Shown here in pieces: positions 25,346 to 33,678 of a stretch of 33,838 bases of DNA. Below the pieces are notes generated by a model. It ran no database searches, had not been told where the DNA came from, and worked only from the letters and a program-made list of their open reading frames with translations. A program made the translations under genes and the position numbers. Location of the stretch: the NCBI GenBank assembly GCA_016871715.1, contig VHCO01000056.1:1-33838 (forward strand), written 5' to 3'. The DNA comes from Verrucomicrobiota bacterium. GTDB taxonomy: Bacteria > Verrucomicrobiota > Verrucomicrobiia > Limisphaerales > J093. Positions within the stretch are counted from its first letter, which is position 1; each line of letters opens with the position of its first letter.

Positions 25346-25942
25346 TCAGGGCTGGGTCGACCACGCCGGCTTCGCCGGCTTCGCCGTCAACTTCGCTTGC
25401 TCCTTGGCCTGGGCCGCCGCTTTGGCCTGGGCCGCCGCCGCCAAACGCGCATCCACCTCCGCCGCTTCCGTCGGGTGCAGCCGGCGGTAGTACTCGTTGG
25501 GCTTCGCCAACTCGGCCTTGCGCAAGAGCAACGCGCCAAAACGATCTCCCGTGCTCAACTCGTACTCGGTGTTCATCTTGATGGCGTCGAACGGGCAGAC
25601 CTCGACACAGATTTGGCAGCTCATGCACACCGAAACGTCAATGTCGAAAAGCCGTGGCCGCTTCTGGACCTTGCCGCTGCGATCCCGTTCCAGGACAATG
25701 TAGATGCACTGCGGCGGGCACTCCTTCTCGCAGATCTTGCAGCCCACACAACGCAAACCCCGCTCCGGATCCGCCCCGTCGTAGATCAACATGGGGAAGT
25801 TCCGAAAATTCTCCTGCACCGGCAGCCGCTCGTCCGGATACTCGATGGTGGTAAGCCGGCCCGGCTGGTAATAGCTGCCCACAAAATTGCGGGCCGTCTC
25901 GAACAGGCCCTTGAGCAGGCCCCAACCCGGCGTGTGCTTCAT
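25346..25942 (-). CDS. nuoI: complex I subunit I (2 x 4Fe-4S ferredoxin-type)
   Basis: The 198-residue peripheral-arm protein carries clusters N6a and N6b, passing electrons toward NuoB. Both ligand sets are intact: CVGCKICEKECPPQC and CMSCQICVEVCPF. It has an Ala/Lys/Gln-rich, charged C-terminal tail of about 35 residues (ARLAAAAQAKAAAQAKEQAK) that standard NuoI lacks. The start ATG at 25942 overlaps the nuoD stop as ATGA. In a complex without NuoEFG this subunit would be the outermost iron-sulfur protein, and so the likely entry point for an unknown donor such as ferredoxin; that is inference from related EFG-less complexes. Confidence 0.95.
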   Translation of the reverse strand: MKHTPGWGLLKGLFETARNFVGSYYQPGRLTTIEYPDERLPVQENFRNFPMLIYDGADPERGLRCVGCKICEKECPPQCIYIVLERDRSGKVQKRPRLFDIDVSVCMSCQICVEVCPFDAIKMNTEYELSTGDRFGALLLRKAELAKPNEYYRRLHPTEAAEVDARLAAAAQAKAAAQAKEQAKLTAKPAKPAWSTQP

Positions 25943-27189
25943 CGGTCCACCTCCCCCAGCACAATGTCGACCGATCCCAAAACGATCACCGCATCCGCCA
26001 CCGTGTGCCCCAAACACAGCTCCTCGAGCACCGTCAGATTGATCAAGCTCGGCGGACGCACCCGATAGCGGTACGGCCGCACCGAACCGTCGCTGATGAG
26101 ATAAAACCCCAACTCGCCCTTCGGCGCTTCGATCCGGCCATAGGCCTCGCCCGCCCGCGGCCGAAACCCGCGCAGCTTCGACTTCGGATCCAGAATCGGC
26201 CCGGGGGGAAGATCCTTCAACGCCTGCGCCAGAATCTTGACCGACTCCCGCATCTCGAGGATGCGCACCATGTACCGGTCGTAAACGTCGCCGTGCTCAC
26301 CTAGCGGCACGCGGAAGTTGAACCGGTCATAAATGCCGTACCGGTCCACCTTGCGCAGGTCGTAATTGACGCCGCTCGCACGCAACATCGGCCCCGTTAT
26401 CCCCGCATTGACGGCCAACGCCCCGCTCAACACCCCCACACCCTGCGAGCGCGCCAGCACAATCTCGTTTGTGGTCAGCAGATTCTCGAACTCGTCCAGG
26501 AACCGCGGAAACTCGTCCACCACCCGCTGCGCCCCCGCCAGCCAACCCGCCGGCACATCCACCCGGCACCCGCCGAATCGCAGGTAGTTGCACATCATCC
26601 GGGCGCCCGTCAACGCCTCGAACAGATCCAAGATCTTCTCCCGCTCTCGGAAGGCGTACATCAGCGGCGTGCCCATCGTGCCCATGTCGTGCAACAAAAA
26701 GCCCACCAGACAGGCGTGGTTCAGCAAACGCGTCAACTCGCCGGTGATCACCCGCAAATATTCCGCCCGCTCCGGCACACCCAGCCCCGCCAAGGTCTCC
26801 ACCGCCAGGGCATACGCCCAGTTGTTGGTCAGCGAGCAAAAGTAATCCAGCCGATCCGTGTACGGCATCGAACCCAGGTACGTCGTCCCCTCCGCAATCT
26901 TCTCGTGGTTGCGATGCAAATAACCGAACACCGGCTTCAGCTTCCGAATCCGTTCCCCCTCCAACGCCACGTTCATCCGAAACACGCCGTGCGTCGAGGG
27001 ATGATGCGGCCCCATCGCGACCTCGAGCCATTCCCCCTCGAGCCGACCCACCGGCTCAGCCGGCCGCACCCACTCGTGCCCAGCCCCAGCCCCCCAGCCG
27101 GCATCGCTCCCCGCGGAGCGACCTCCGCCCCCGTGCGGTTCGGCCGCGAACGCCCCGCGCATCTCTAGGTCGCCAGCCTGCGCCCTCAT
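25939..27189 (-). CDS. nuoD: complex I subunit D (49-kDa homologue)
   Basis: The 416-residue protein forms the quinone-binding pocket with NuoB. GPHHPSTHGVFRMNVALEGE, the helix GYLHRNHEKIAEG, DRLDYFCSLTNNWAYALAVE and the C-terminal DIVLGEVDR are all present. The start is ATG 27189, overlapping the nuoC stop as ATGA. The first ~45 residues (Gly/Ala-rich, up to GEWLEVAMGPHHP) are poorly conserved. NuoC and NuoD are separate genes here, not fused as in enterobacteria. Confidence 0.96.
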   Translation of the reverse strand: MRAQAGDLEMRGAFAAEPHGGGGRSAGSDAGWGAGAGHEWVRPAEPVGRLEGEWLEVAMGPHHPSTHGVFRMNVALEGERIRKLKPVFGYLHRNHEKIAEGTTYLGSMPYTDRLDYFCSLTNNWAYALAVETLAGLGVPERAEYLRVITGELTRLLNHACLVGFLLHDMGTMGTPLMYAFREREKILDLFEALTGARMMCNYLRFGGCRVDVPAGWLAGAQRVVDEFPRFLDEFENLLTTNEIVLARSQGVGVLSGALAVNAGITGPMLRASGVNYDLRKVDRYGIYDRFNFRVPLGEHGDVYDRYMVRILEMRESVKILAQALKDLPPGPILDPKSKLRGFRPRAGEAYGRIEAPKGELGFYLISDGSVRPYRYRVRPPSLINLTVLEELCLGHTVADAVIVLGSVDIVLGEVDR

Positions 27190-27848
27190 GCCCGATCCCC
27201 CCCCGCCCCCGCGTAATGGCGCCGGGCCTTGGCCAACACCTCGTCGTGCGGCGTCGGCTCGTACTCGTAATCGTCCGGCTCGACGTAGTCCTTCCGCATC
27301 GGATGATCCCGGAACTCGTCCCACATCAGGATTCGGCGCAAATCCGGGTGGCCCTCGAACACCACGCCAAACAGATCGTAAACCTCGCGCTCTTGGAACT
27401 CGGCGCTGCGCCAAACCGGCGTCAGCGACGCCACGCGTGCCCCGTCCGCGCGATCGGCGGTGCGCTGCCGCAGGACCAGCGGCCCATGCCGCAGGGCCAC
27501 CGAGTAGAGGTGGTACACCGCCTCGAGGTAGCCGGGCACCGTGTGCTCGGTGGTCTGCTCGAGCTCGCGCTCGAGCCCGTCGATCACCCGCCGCGTCCTG
27601 ACCGTCGTCCGCACCACCCGATCCAGCCAGTCCACCCCCGTGACGTTCGAGCAATAGTCCAGTTGGAGCTGGGCATCGTCCCGCAGAAAACGCGCCACCG
27701 CCACCGCGTGCGCCGCGTCCACCCGCAGCGAACCCTGCGCCGCAACCGCCCCGTTCGCCACCACCTCGAGCTCTGCCCCCGCCACCGCAGCCTCGAGGCG
27801 CGTCCGGATTCGTTCGAGCGTCTCCATGGCCGGCCTCAGGTCACTCAT
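27186..27848 (-). CDS. nuoC: complex I subunit C (30-kDa homologue)
   Basis: This 220-residue peripheral-arm subunit is recognised by [26 protein letters not shown] and the hallmark [20 protein letters not shown] with [22 protein letters not shown]. The start ATG 27848 overlaps the nuoB stop as ATGA, so the frame open to 28058 upstream is discarded. It has structural and assembly roles and carries no cofactor. Confidence 0.95.
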   Translation of the reverse strand: MSDLRPAMETLERIRTRLEAAVAGAELEVVANGAVAAQGSLRVDAAHAVAVARFLRDDAQLQLDYCSNVTGVDWLDRVVRTTVRTRRVIDGLERELEQTTEHTVPGYLEAVYHLYSVALRHGPLVLRQRTADRADGARVASLTPVWRSAEFQEREVYDLFGVVFEGHPDLRRILMWDEFRDHPMRKDYVEPDDYEYEPTPHDEVLAKARRHYAGAGGDRA

Positions 27849-28540
27849 GACTCGCCCCCCACCACCGCCGGCGGCTGCCACAGCTCCGGATGATGGGGCG
27901 GCTCGAGATCGTGCGCGCCAAATTGCGGGACCGGAAACTCGCTCGGCGCCTCCGATTGCAGGTGGCGCGGCCGCGCCGGCCCCGTGAGGGCTTGACCCCG
28001 GATCTTCTCCTGCAACGCCATCAGGGCGTGCAGCAGCGCTTCCGGCCGCGGCGGACAACCCGGGATGTGCACGTCCACCGGCAGGTAGCGGTCGATCCCT
28101 TTGAGGACGTTGTAGCCCTGCTTGAACGGACCGCCGGATATGGCGCAGGCCCCCATCGCAATCACATACTTGGGCTCCGGCATCTGGTTGTATAACCGCA
28201 CCACCTGCGGCGCCATCTTCTTGGTCACCGTCCCCGCCACAATCATCAAGTCCGCCTGCCGCGGTGACGGGCGAAACACCTCCGCCCCGAATCGCGAGAT
28301 GTCAAAACGCGCCATCGACGCCGCAATCATCTCGATGGCGCAGCAGGCTAACCCGAAATTCAGCGGCCAAAGCGAGTTGCGCCGGCCCCAATTATAGAGA
28401 TCCGCCAACGTCGTGGTAACGATGCCCTGTTGGGCGAGCTCGCGACGCAAGCCCTCCTCCATCCCAGACTTCCTGCTCGCAGGCGGGCCCTCCGCCTGCC
28501 GCGGTCCAAGCTCGGAATGGGCGAGGGCAGGGCCGTTCAT
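27845..28540 (-). CDS. nuoB: complex I subunit B (cluster N2 protein)
   Basis: The 231-residue subunit holds the terminal 4Fe-4S cluster N2. Ligands are the tandem cysteines in [11 protein letters not shown], the cysteine in [10 protein letters not shown] and that in [17 protein letters not shown]. The start ATG 28540 overlaps the nuoA stop as ATGA; an internal ATG at MEEGLRREL would drop 26 residues. It has a proline-rich C-terminal tail of about 45 residues beyond the usual end (from QEKIRGQ), which has no motif I recognise. Confidence 0.95.
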   Translation of the reverse strand: MNGPALAHSELGPRQAEGPPASRKSGMEEGLRRELAQQGIVTTTLADLYNWGRRNSLWPLNFGLACCAIEMIAASMARFDISRFGAEVFRPSPRQADLMIVAGTVTKKMAPQVVRLYNQMPEPKYVIAMGACAISGGPFKQGYNVLKGIDRYLPVDVHIPGCPPRPEALLHALMALQEKIRGQALTGPARPRHLQSEAPSEFPVPQFGAHDLEPPHHPELWQPPAVVGGES

Positions 28541-28914
28541 TGCCAGGTCAGGATTCCCTTGCGCCACGCCCACACCCAACCCTCGACCAACAAGAGCAGA
28601 AAGATCGCCATCGCCAGCACCGCCCCAACCGACAACCCCATGAAGGCCACCGCAAACGGCAACAGAAAGATCGCCTCGACATCGAACACCAAAAACACAA
28701 TGCCGTACAAGTAGTACTCCGACCGGAACTGCACCCAGGCGTCGCCCCGCGCCGCCACCCCGCACTCGTACGAGGCCTGCTTCTCCACACCCGGCTTGGC
28801 CGGCGACACCCACGCCGCCCACAGTCGCGCCAGGGCCAGCGGCGTCACGCAAAACGCCAAAGCCGCCCCCAAGAAGATCGCCAGGAACAAATACTCGTGG
28901 TTGTGCACTGCCAT
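28537..28914 (-). CDS. nuoA: complex I subunit A
   Basis: The 125-residue membrane subunit (ND3 homologue) is the first gene of the operon. The [15 protein letters not shown] loop is the counterpart of the conserved YECG quinone-site loop, and [18 protein letters not shown] is the TM2 signature with its acidic pair. The start [17 protein letters not shown] at 28914 gives normal length. The upstream region to 29120 holds a candidate promoter and an inverted repeat. Confidence 0.96.
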   Translation of the reverse strand: MAVHNHEYLFLAIFLGAALAFCVTPLALARLWAAWVSPAKPGVEKQASYECGVAARGDAWVQFRSEYYLYGIVFLVFDVEAIFLLPFAVAFMGLSVGAVLAMAIFLLLLVEGWVWAWRKGILTWQ

Positions 28915-29016
28915 CGCCGTGTCTTCGCTTGCTCTGCTGCGCCGCCTCACCCTCAACCGAACCCCCAACCGCCCGCGCGTTCCCGCCCAACCGCCCCGCG
29001 CCACACCCCACTGCGC

Positions 29017-29042
29017 AACGAACTCAGATCGTCGCGTTCGTT
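29017..29042. repeat. inverted repeat in the nuo leader
   Basis: AACGAAC (29017-29023) and GTTCGTT (29036-29042) are perfect 7-bp inverted repeats separated by 12 bases. They lie just downstream of the likely nuo transcription start, so they could be an operator or a leader hairpin. No known regulator motif is recognised. Confidence 0.3.
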
Positions 29043-29054
29043 CGGATGCGCGCC

Positions 29055-29083
29055 ACCGTATTGACCAGGGTCGGGACCGTCAA
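29055..29083 (-). promoter_or_regulatory. candidate promoter of the nuo operon
   Basis: On the minus strand TTGACG (29078-29083, five of six matches) is followed after 17 bases by TACGGT (29055-29060, three of six). A start near 29048 would give a leader of about 134 bases before nuoA. It is the best box pair I find between nuoA and the next upstream gene. Confidence 0.4.
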
Positions 29084-29120
29084 GCCGGTCGGGCAAGTAT
29101 GCGGCGGGCTGGGGCGATCG

Positions 29121-29387
29121 TTAGTTTGCCTTAGGCTCATGACGCGCCAAGCCCACCGAATGAGCGATCTCGGTAAACTCCTCATGACTGACCTCCGCCA
29201 ACCGCTTGCCCCGCTCGGTCAGCTTCTCGTTGATCTTGATCGCCTTCTCGGTCATCTCGAGGTGCGTCTGTTGCGTGCCCCCAAACAGAGCGAAATTCGG
29301 TCCGGTCGTGATCCGTTTGTGCCCGTCCGAATCCAAGCCCACCCCGAGCAACCAGGCGCACTTGTCGTTCCCGCGTTTCTTCGCCAT
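29121..29387 (-). CDS. small conserved protein of unknown function
   Basis: The 88-residue protein reads MAKKRGNDKCAWLLGVGLD then a Gly/His-containing middle (GHKRITTGPNFALFGGT) and a charged helical C-terminal half (THLEMTEKAIKINEKLTERG). It has the look of a small cytosolic protein conserved in PVC-group bacteria, which I recognise only as hypothetical. There is no signal, membrane segment or metal motif. The start at 29387 is preceded by a G-rich stretch. It lies upstream of nuoA on the same strand, 206 bp away with a candidate nuo promoter between them, and is divergent from the gene at 29490. Confidence 0.7.
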   Translation of the reverse strand: MAKKRGNDKCAWLLGVGLDSDGHKRITTGPNFALFGGTQQTHLEMTEKAIKINEKLTERGKRLAEVSHEEFTEIAHSVGLARHEPKAN

Positions 29388-29489
29388 GCCCCCAAGGTAA
29401 AAGCCAACCTGGGGCCTTCCAAGAGAAAAACACGCCCACGGGTTTGGATTTGCCTTCATCGGCCATCTCTGGCAATCACTGCACCCGCT

Positions 29490-31106
29490 ATGAGACATTC
29501 CTTGCTGGTCGCCGCCCTGCTCGGCGCAAGCGCGAACTCCGGCATGACACCCGCCGTCGCCGCCGCCGAACCCGCTCCGCCTTCCTCGGCCAAGCTGCCC
29601 GAACTCCTGGCCAGTTGGCACTTCGCCGGCACCCTGGCCCTGGCCGGCGACACCAACGCCGCCCTGCTCCGGTCCGCGCTCGCCACCCCAACATCCCACG
29701 CCCTCATCGAACACACGCTCGACAAACTCGCCCGCGCCCCCCAGCGCTTCTTCAGCAACCGCCTAGCCGTCGCCACCCCTGAGCCCGCCCTGCTCCTGCG
29801 TCCCCTGCTCGACGATCTCCTGCGTGCGGAGACCTACATCGAATGCCGCGGCGACCCCGACCAACCGCGCGAGTGGATCCTCAGCGTCCAGATGGACCGC
29901 GCCCGGGCCGAGGTCTGGCGCACCAACTGGATCCAACTCATGGCCGCCTTCGGCGCCGCCCCCACCGCCCCACTCGACGGCGATCCCCCAAACGTCGTCG
30001 AAGCGAGCTGGGCCTCCGGCGATACCCTCGCACGCTTCGGCCGCGCAGGAGAGTGGACTCTGTGCAGTTTCGGACCGCCCGGCCTCCAGTCGGTCGTCGC
30101 GGCTGGCAAACGCATTCGCCTCACCGGCCGCCCAGTCACCGCCTTGGGTGAAGATTGGTTTCAGTTGCGGGCGAACCTGGCCCAACTCACGGCGCGATTG
30201 AGTCTTCCCCAGGGAGTGACGTGGCCGCGCTTGGCCCTCACGGGCGCCGGCAGGTCCGCCAACCTGCGCCTCGACGGCCGATTGGCCTGGGAGAAACCCC
30301 TCACCTGGACACTCGAACCGTGGCGCATCCCCACCAACACGATTCGCGAACCCCTCATCAGTTTCACCGCCGCACAGGGACTCCGGCCCTGGCTCGCCCG
30401 CCAACCCCTCGTCCAGGCCGCCGGCCTCAACCCGGTCCCCAATCAACTCTTCGGCTGGGCCCAGTCCCAGGTGCCCTTCCAAACTTACTTGGCCTGGTTG
30501 TTGCCAGATCCGACCAACGCCCTCCGCCAACTCGCCCCCCGCCTGCCGGACTTGGTCAAGGCCAACCTGCCCTGGCTCGAGTACGCCAAAGTCGCCACCC
30601 CCACCAACACCGCCCAAGTCGCCCTGCAAGGCATCCCCATCGTCATCCCCTACCTCGAACCGGCCGGGGAACCGGACCGCGACTTCGTAGTGGCGGGCAT
30701 CTTCCCGGCGGTGAGCCGCAAACCCACGGCCCCGCCCGAGCTCTACGCCCAGGTGCTCGGCCGCACTAACCTGCTCTACTACGATTGGGAAATCACCCAA
30801 AACCGCGTCGAGGACTGGCGCAACCTGATGCTCTACTACGCCATGCTCGCGGGCTATCTCCCCCCACCCACCAACAGCGCCTCAGTCCGCTGGCTCACCG
30901 ACACCAACACCACCCGCTACCTGGGCAACGCCGTCACCGAACTCACCGTGCTCTCGCCCCGCGAACTCGCCCTCACCCGCACCGCCGCCATCGGTCTCAC
31001 CGGCTACGAGTTGATGCGGCTGACGCGTTGGCTGGATGATCCCGCCTTCCCAGCCACCAGCCCGCCCCGCAAGGTCTTCTCCCGACGCGAACCTCCCGCC
31101 CCCTGA
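29490..31106 (+). CDS. exported protein of unknown function upstream of pdxJ
   Basis: The 538-residue product has a signal peptide (MRHSLLVAALLGASANSG, cleavage near AVAAAEP) and no further membrane helix. It is rich in Trp, Pro and Leu, with recurring LLASWHFAGTLALAGDTNA and DWFQLRANLAQLTARL segments. The layout resembles uncharacterised verrucomicrobial exported proteins; no catalytic motif or named domain is recognised. The start at 29490 is chosen because the signal peptide begins there, and the open frame to 28929 upstream is antisense to other genes. No Shine-Dalgarno is visible. pdxJ begins 12 bases after its stop, so the two are probably co-transcribed, but no functional link to vitamin B6 is evident. 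Confidence 0.75.
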   Translation: MRHSLLVAALLGASANSGMTPAVAAAEPAPPSSAKLPELLASWHFAGTLALAGDTNAALLRSALATPTSHALIEHTLDKLARAPQRFFSNRLAVATPEPALLLRPLLDDLLRAETYIECRGDPDQPREWILSVQMDRARAEVWRTNWIQLMAAFGAAPTAPLDGDPPNVVEASWASGDTLARFGRAGEWTLCSFGPPGLQSVVAAGKRIRLTGRPVTALGEDWFQLRANLAQLTARLSLPQGVTWPRLALTGAGRSANLRLDGRLAWEKPLTWTLEPWRIPTNTIREPLISFTAAQGLRPWLARQPLVQAAGLNPVPNQLFGWAQSQVPFQTYLAWLLPDPTNALRQLAPRLPDLVKANLPWLEYAKVATPTNTAQVALQGIPIVIPYLEPAGEPDRDFVVAGIFPAVSRKPTAPPELYAQVLGRTNLLYYDWEITQNRVEDWRNLMLYYAMLAGYLPPPTNSASVRWLTDTNTTRYLGNAVTELTVLSPRELALTRTAAIGLTGYELMRLTRWLDDPAFPATSPPRKVFSRREPPAP

Positions 31107-31118
31107 GGCCCCTCTGCC

Positions 31119-31877
31119 ATGCTCAAACTGGGCGTCAACATCGACCACGTCGCCACCCTCCGGGAGGCCCGCTACCGCGGTCGCGAACCGGGCGAACCGG
31201 ATCCGGTGGCCGCCGCCCTCGCCTGCGAGGCCGCCGGCGCACACGGCATCACCGCGCACCTGCGTGAAGACCGCCGCCATATCCAAGATCGCGACGTGTG
31301 GCGCCTCCGCCAAACCATCCAGACCCGACTCAACCTCGAGATGGCCAACGCCCCCGAGATCGTCGATATCGCCCTCCGCCTCCGACCCCACATCGTCTGT
31401 CTGGTGCCCGAGCGACGCCAAGAAATCACCACCGAAGGCGGCCTCGACGTCCAGGCCGACATCTCCGCACTCGCCCTCACTCGCGCGCGCCTCAACGACG
31501 CCGGCATCGAGGTCAGCCTCTTCGTCGCGCCTGACCCGGCCCAAATCGAGGCCGCCGCCATGGTCGGCAGCCAATTCGTCGAACTCCATACCGGCGCCTT
31601 CGCCGAGCAATTCCACGATCCCACCCAACGCGCCGTCGAACTGGCCCGCCTTATCGCCGCGGCCCAGCAAGCCCGCCAACTCGGCCTCCAAGTCAACGCC
31701 GGCCACGGCCTCAATTGTCAAAACCTGACCGCCCTCCACCGCGTGCCGCATTTGGTCGAGTTGAACATCGGCCACAGTATCGTCAGCCGCGCCCTCACGG
31801 TGGGACTGACCGCCGCCGTGAAGGAAATGCTCGCCCTCATGCAGAGCTACGCGGGGGGGATCGTCGCCGCCGCATGA
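31119..31877 (+). CDS. pdxJ: pyridoxine 5'-phosphate synthase
   Basis: The 252-residue cytosolic enzyme condenses 1-deoxyxylulose 5-phosphate with 3-amino-2-oxopropyl phosphate to pyridoxine 5'-phosphate, the last ring-forming step of the DXP-dependent B6 pathway. The TIM-barrel signatures are [16 protein letters not shown] at the N-terminus, [60 protein letters not shown] and [13 protein letters not shown]. The length is standard. It overlaps acpS by four bases (ATGA), a common pairing in bacteria. Confidence 0.96.
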   Translation: MLKLGVNIDHVATLREARYRGREPGEPDPVAAALACEAAGAHGITAHLREDRRHIQDRDVWRLRQTIQTRLNLEMANAPEIVDIALRLRPHIVCLVPERRQEITTEGGLDVQADISALALTRARLNDAGIEVSLFVAPDPAQIEAAAMVGSQFVELHTGAFAEQFHDPTQRAVELARLIAAAQQARQLGLQVNAGHGLNCQNLTALHRVPHLVELNIGHSIVSRALTVGLTAAVKEMLALMQSYAGGIVAAA

Positions 31878-32251
31878 TCCTCGGCGTCGGCATCGACATC
31901 ATCGAGGTCGACCGAATCCAGGCCGCCCATCAACGGTTCGGCGAACGCTTCCTGAAACGCATTCTTTGCCCCGCCGAAATCGCGTACTGCCTCGCCTTCA
32001 AGGCGCCGGCACCCCACTTGGCAGCGCGCTTCGCCGCCAAAGAAGCCGTCTCGAAGGCCTTCGGTACCGGCATCGGCCATGCGCTCGGCTGGCAAGACAT
32101 CGAGGTCCTCCGCCGTGGCTCCGGCCAACCGTACGTCCGGCTCACGGGCCCCGGGCTCCGCCTCCTCGAACAGTGTGGCGGTCGGCACCTCCACCTCAGC
32201 CTCAGCCACACCCAGCATTACGCCACCGCCCTCGCCGTGCTCGAAGCTTGA
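31874..32251 (+). CDS. acpS: holo-[acyl-carrier-protein] synthase
   Basis: The 125-residue enzyme transfers 4'-phosphopantetheine from CoA to apo-ACP. The magnesium ligands D8 ([12 protein letters not shown]) and E57 ([15 protein letters not shown]) and the C-terminal [15 protein letters not shown] are present. The start is fixed by ATGA overlap with pdxJ. Its last 34 bases overlap the 3' end of the convergent dus gene. Confidence 0.95.
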   Translation: MILGVGIDIIEVDRIQAAHQRFGERFLKRILCPAEIAYCLAFKAPAPHLAARFAAKEAVSKAFGTGIGHALGWQDIEVLRRGSGQPYVRLTGPGLRLLEQCGGRHLHLSLSHTQHYATALAVLEA

Positions 32252-33318
32252 GCACCCGGCGAAACCGGCCTCGAGGCGTGTGACCCGGCCAGCACATCGG
32301 TCGGCGCCAGCGCCAACGGGAATGGCTCCAGCGGCATCGGCTGGTCATGATCCAGGTAGTCCGCACAGATCCGGAAAAACTCCTCCGCGCGCGTCGCCCG
32401 GCGCATCCGGTGCAGGAACTGGCCCGTGGGCTCGACCCCAGCGCCCACGTAATTCATGCTTTTCTTCACGCGCGTGACGTGCCCCAGCTCGCACAAGCCC
32501 GGGCGCCCCATGCTTTCGTAGAGCGCTCGCACATAGGCCAGCACGTCGCGGCCGCCAGGCAGCCACACCGGCTCGCCCCGCCGCGCTTGGCGCAACTGCT
32601 GGAAGATCCAGGGGTTGCGCACCGCCCCCCGCCCGATCATCAGGCCCCGTGCGCGCGTGTGCGCTAACACCTCGAGGCCTTGCCGTGCCGACACCACATT
32701 CCCATTCGCCAACACCGGACACGGCAGCGCCGCCACCGCCCGCGCAATCCAGTCGTAGCGCACCGCGCTGCGGTACAGATCCTGCACCGTCCGCGCATGC
32801 ACCGTGACCCAATCCAGCGCGTGCCGGGAAAAGACCTCCAGCAACCGATCGAAGCCTGCCGGCGAATCGAAGCCCAGTCGCGTCTTGACCGTTAACTTGC
32901 CCCGCACCGCCCCGCGCAGCGCGCCCAGTATGGCATCGATTCGCACCGCCTCGCGCAGCAATCCGCCCCCGGCGCACTTGCGGTACACCACCGGCGCCGG
33001 ACATCCCAGGTTCAGGTCCACACCCGCAATCGGGTACTCCTCCAACTCGCGCGCCGTGCGGACCAGGGCGGGGATGTCGTTGCCGATCAGTTGGGCCACA
33101 ACCGGCCGCCCCGTGGGATTCTGGACGACCGACTCGATGATCGACCGGTCCAGCGTCGAGGTCGCGTAGACGCGGAAGTACTCCGTGACATAGAGGTCCG
33201 CCCCGCCATAGCCGGTCAGCAACCGCCAAAAGGCGAGGTCGGTCACGTCCTGCATCGGCGCCAAAGCCAAGATCGGCTCGGCCCCGCCCAGCAACGCGTC
33301 TAAGTCCGTCGTCTCCAC
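32218..33318 (-). CDS. dus: tRNA-dihydrouridine synthase (Dus family)
   Basis: This FMN enzyme reduces uridines in tRNA D-loops. Visible are LAPMQDVTD (FMN site), QLIGND, NLGCPAPVVYRKCAGGGLL with the catalytic C106, KTRLGF, VTVHART, and the phosphate-binding GLMIGRGAVRNPWIF. A helical tRNA-binding domain follows. I start at GTG 33318 (366 residues), which has AAGG eight bases upstream; the open frame to 33459 is low-complexity and has no family similarity. The sequence does not let me assign DusA, B or C firmly. The gene ends convergently inside acpS with a 34-bp overlap, so antisense transcripts are possible. Confidence 0.92.
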   Translation of the reverse strand: METTDLDALLGGAEPILALAPMQDVTDLAFWRLLTGYGGADLYVTEYFRVYATSTLDRSIIESVVQNPTGRPVVAQLIGNDIPALVRTARELEEYPIAGVDLNLGCPAPVVYRKCAGGGLLREAVRIDAILGALRGAVRGKLTVKTRLGFDSPAGFDRLLEVFSRHALDWVTVHARTVQDLYRSAVRYDWIARAVAALPCPVLANGNVVSARQGLEVLAHTRARGLMIGRGAVRNPWIFQQLRQARRGEPVWLPGGRDVLAYVRALYESMGRPGLCELGHVTRVKKSMNYVGAGVEPTGQFLHRMRRATRAEEFFRICADYLDHDQPMPLEPFPLALAPTDVLAGSHASRPVSPGAQASSTARAVA

Positions 33319-33678
33319 GCGCCCAACCTTCGCACCCTGTCCGCCACCTGGCCAGCCCTCAACCTCCACCTCACCGCCCACCACCGGCACGACCACCCTC
33401 ACCCCGTCGCCACGCCCAACCGCCGCCACGCCCAGGCGACAACAAGCCCCATCCACCACGCTTCAGTCCCCACGATCGAGTCCCAGGGCAAGTCGCTCCC
33501 CAGACTCCCCAACCCCGGCTCAGACCCCGGCCCCAGTCGGACGCCGGCCTTGGCCCGCCCCACCCCGCCGCTCCTGCAAAGCCCGTCTTACAACCAGTAT
33601 GACGTACATATAATTGTTGACAACAAGTCTGTTTCCGCCCTAACCTCCCAGCCATCTAAACTTCTAGCCTATGAACCT
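33319..33678. other. intergenic region, C-rich then AT-rich
   Basis: These 360 bases hold no believable gene. The first ~250 are strongly C-rich on the plus strand and would contain the dus promoter, which I cannot place. From about 33590 the composition turns AT-rich and leads into the transposase promoter at 33617-33646. Confidence 0.6.
33617..33646 (+). promoter_or_regulatory. candidate sigma-70 promoter of the right transposase
   Basis: TTGACA (33617-33622), 18 bases, then TAACCT (33641-33646), three of six matches to TATAAT. The left transposase copy has the same spacing and similar boxes. A further TATAAT lies at 33609-33614 in the AT-rich stretch. A short reading frame ATG-AAC-CTA-TGA (33671-33682) overlaps the transposase start as ATGA. 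Confidence 0.45.

Noticed and set aside
27190..27654. N-terminal extension of nuoD by 155 codons
   Set aside because: The extra sequence is nuoC in another frame. The ATGA overlap at 27186-27189 gives a normal NuoD.
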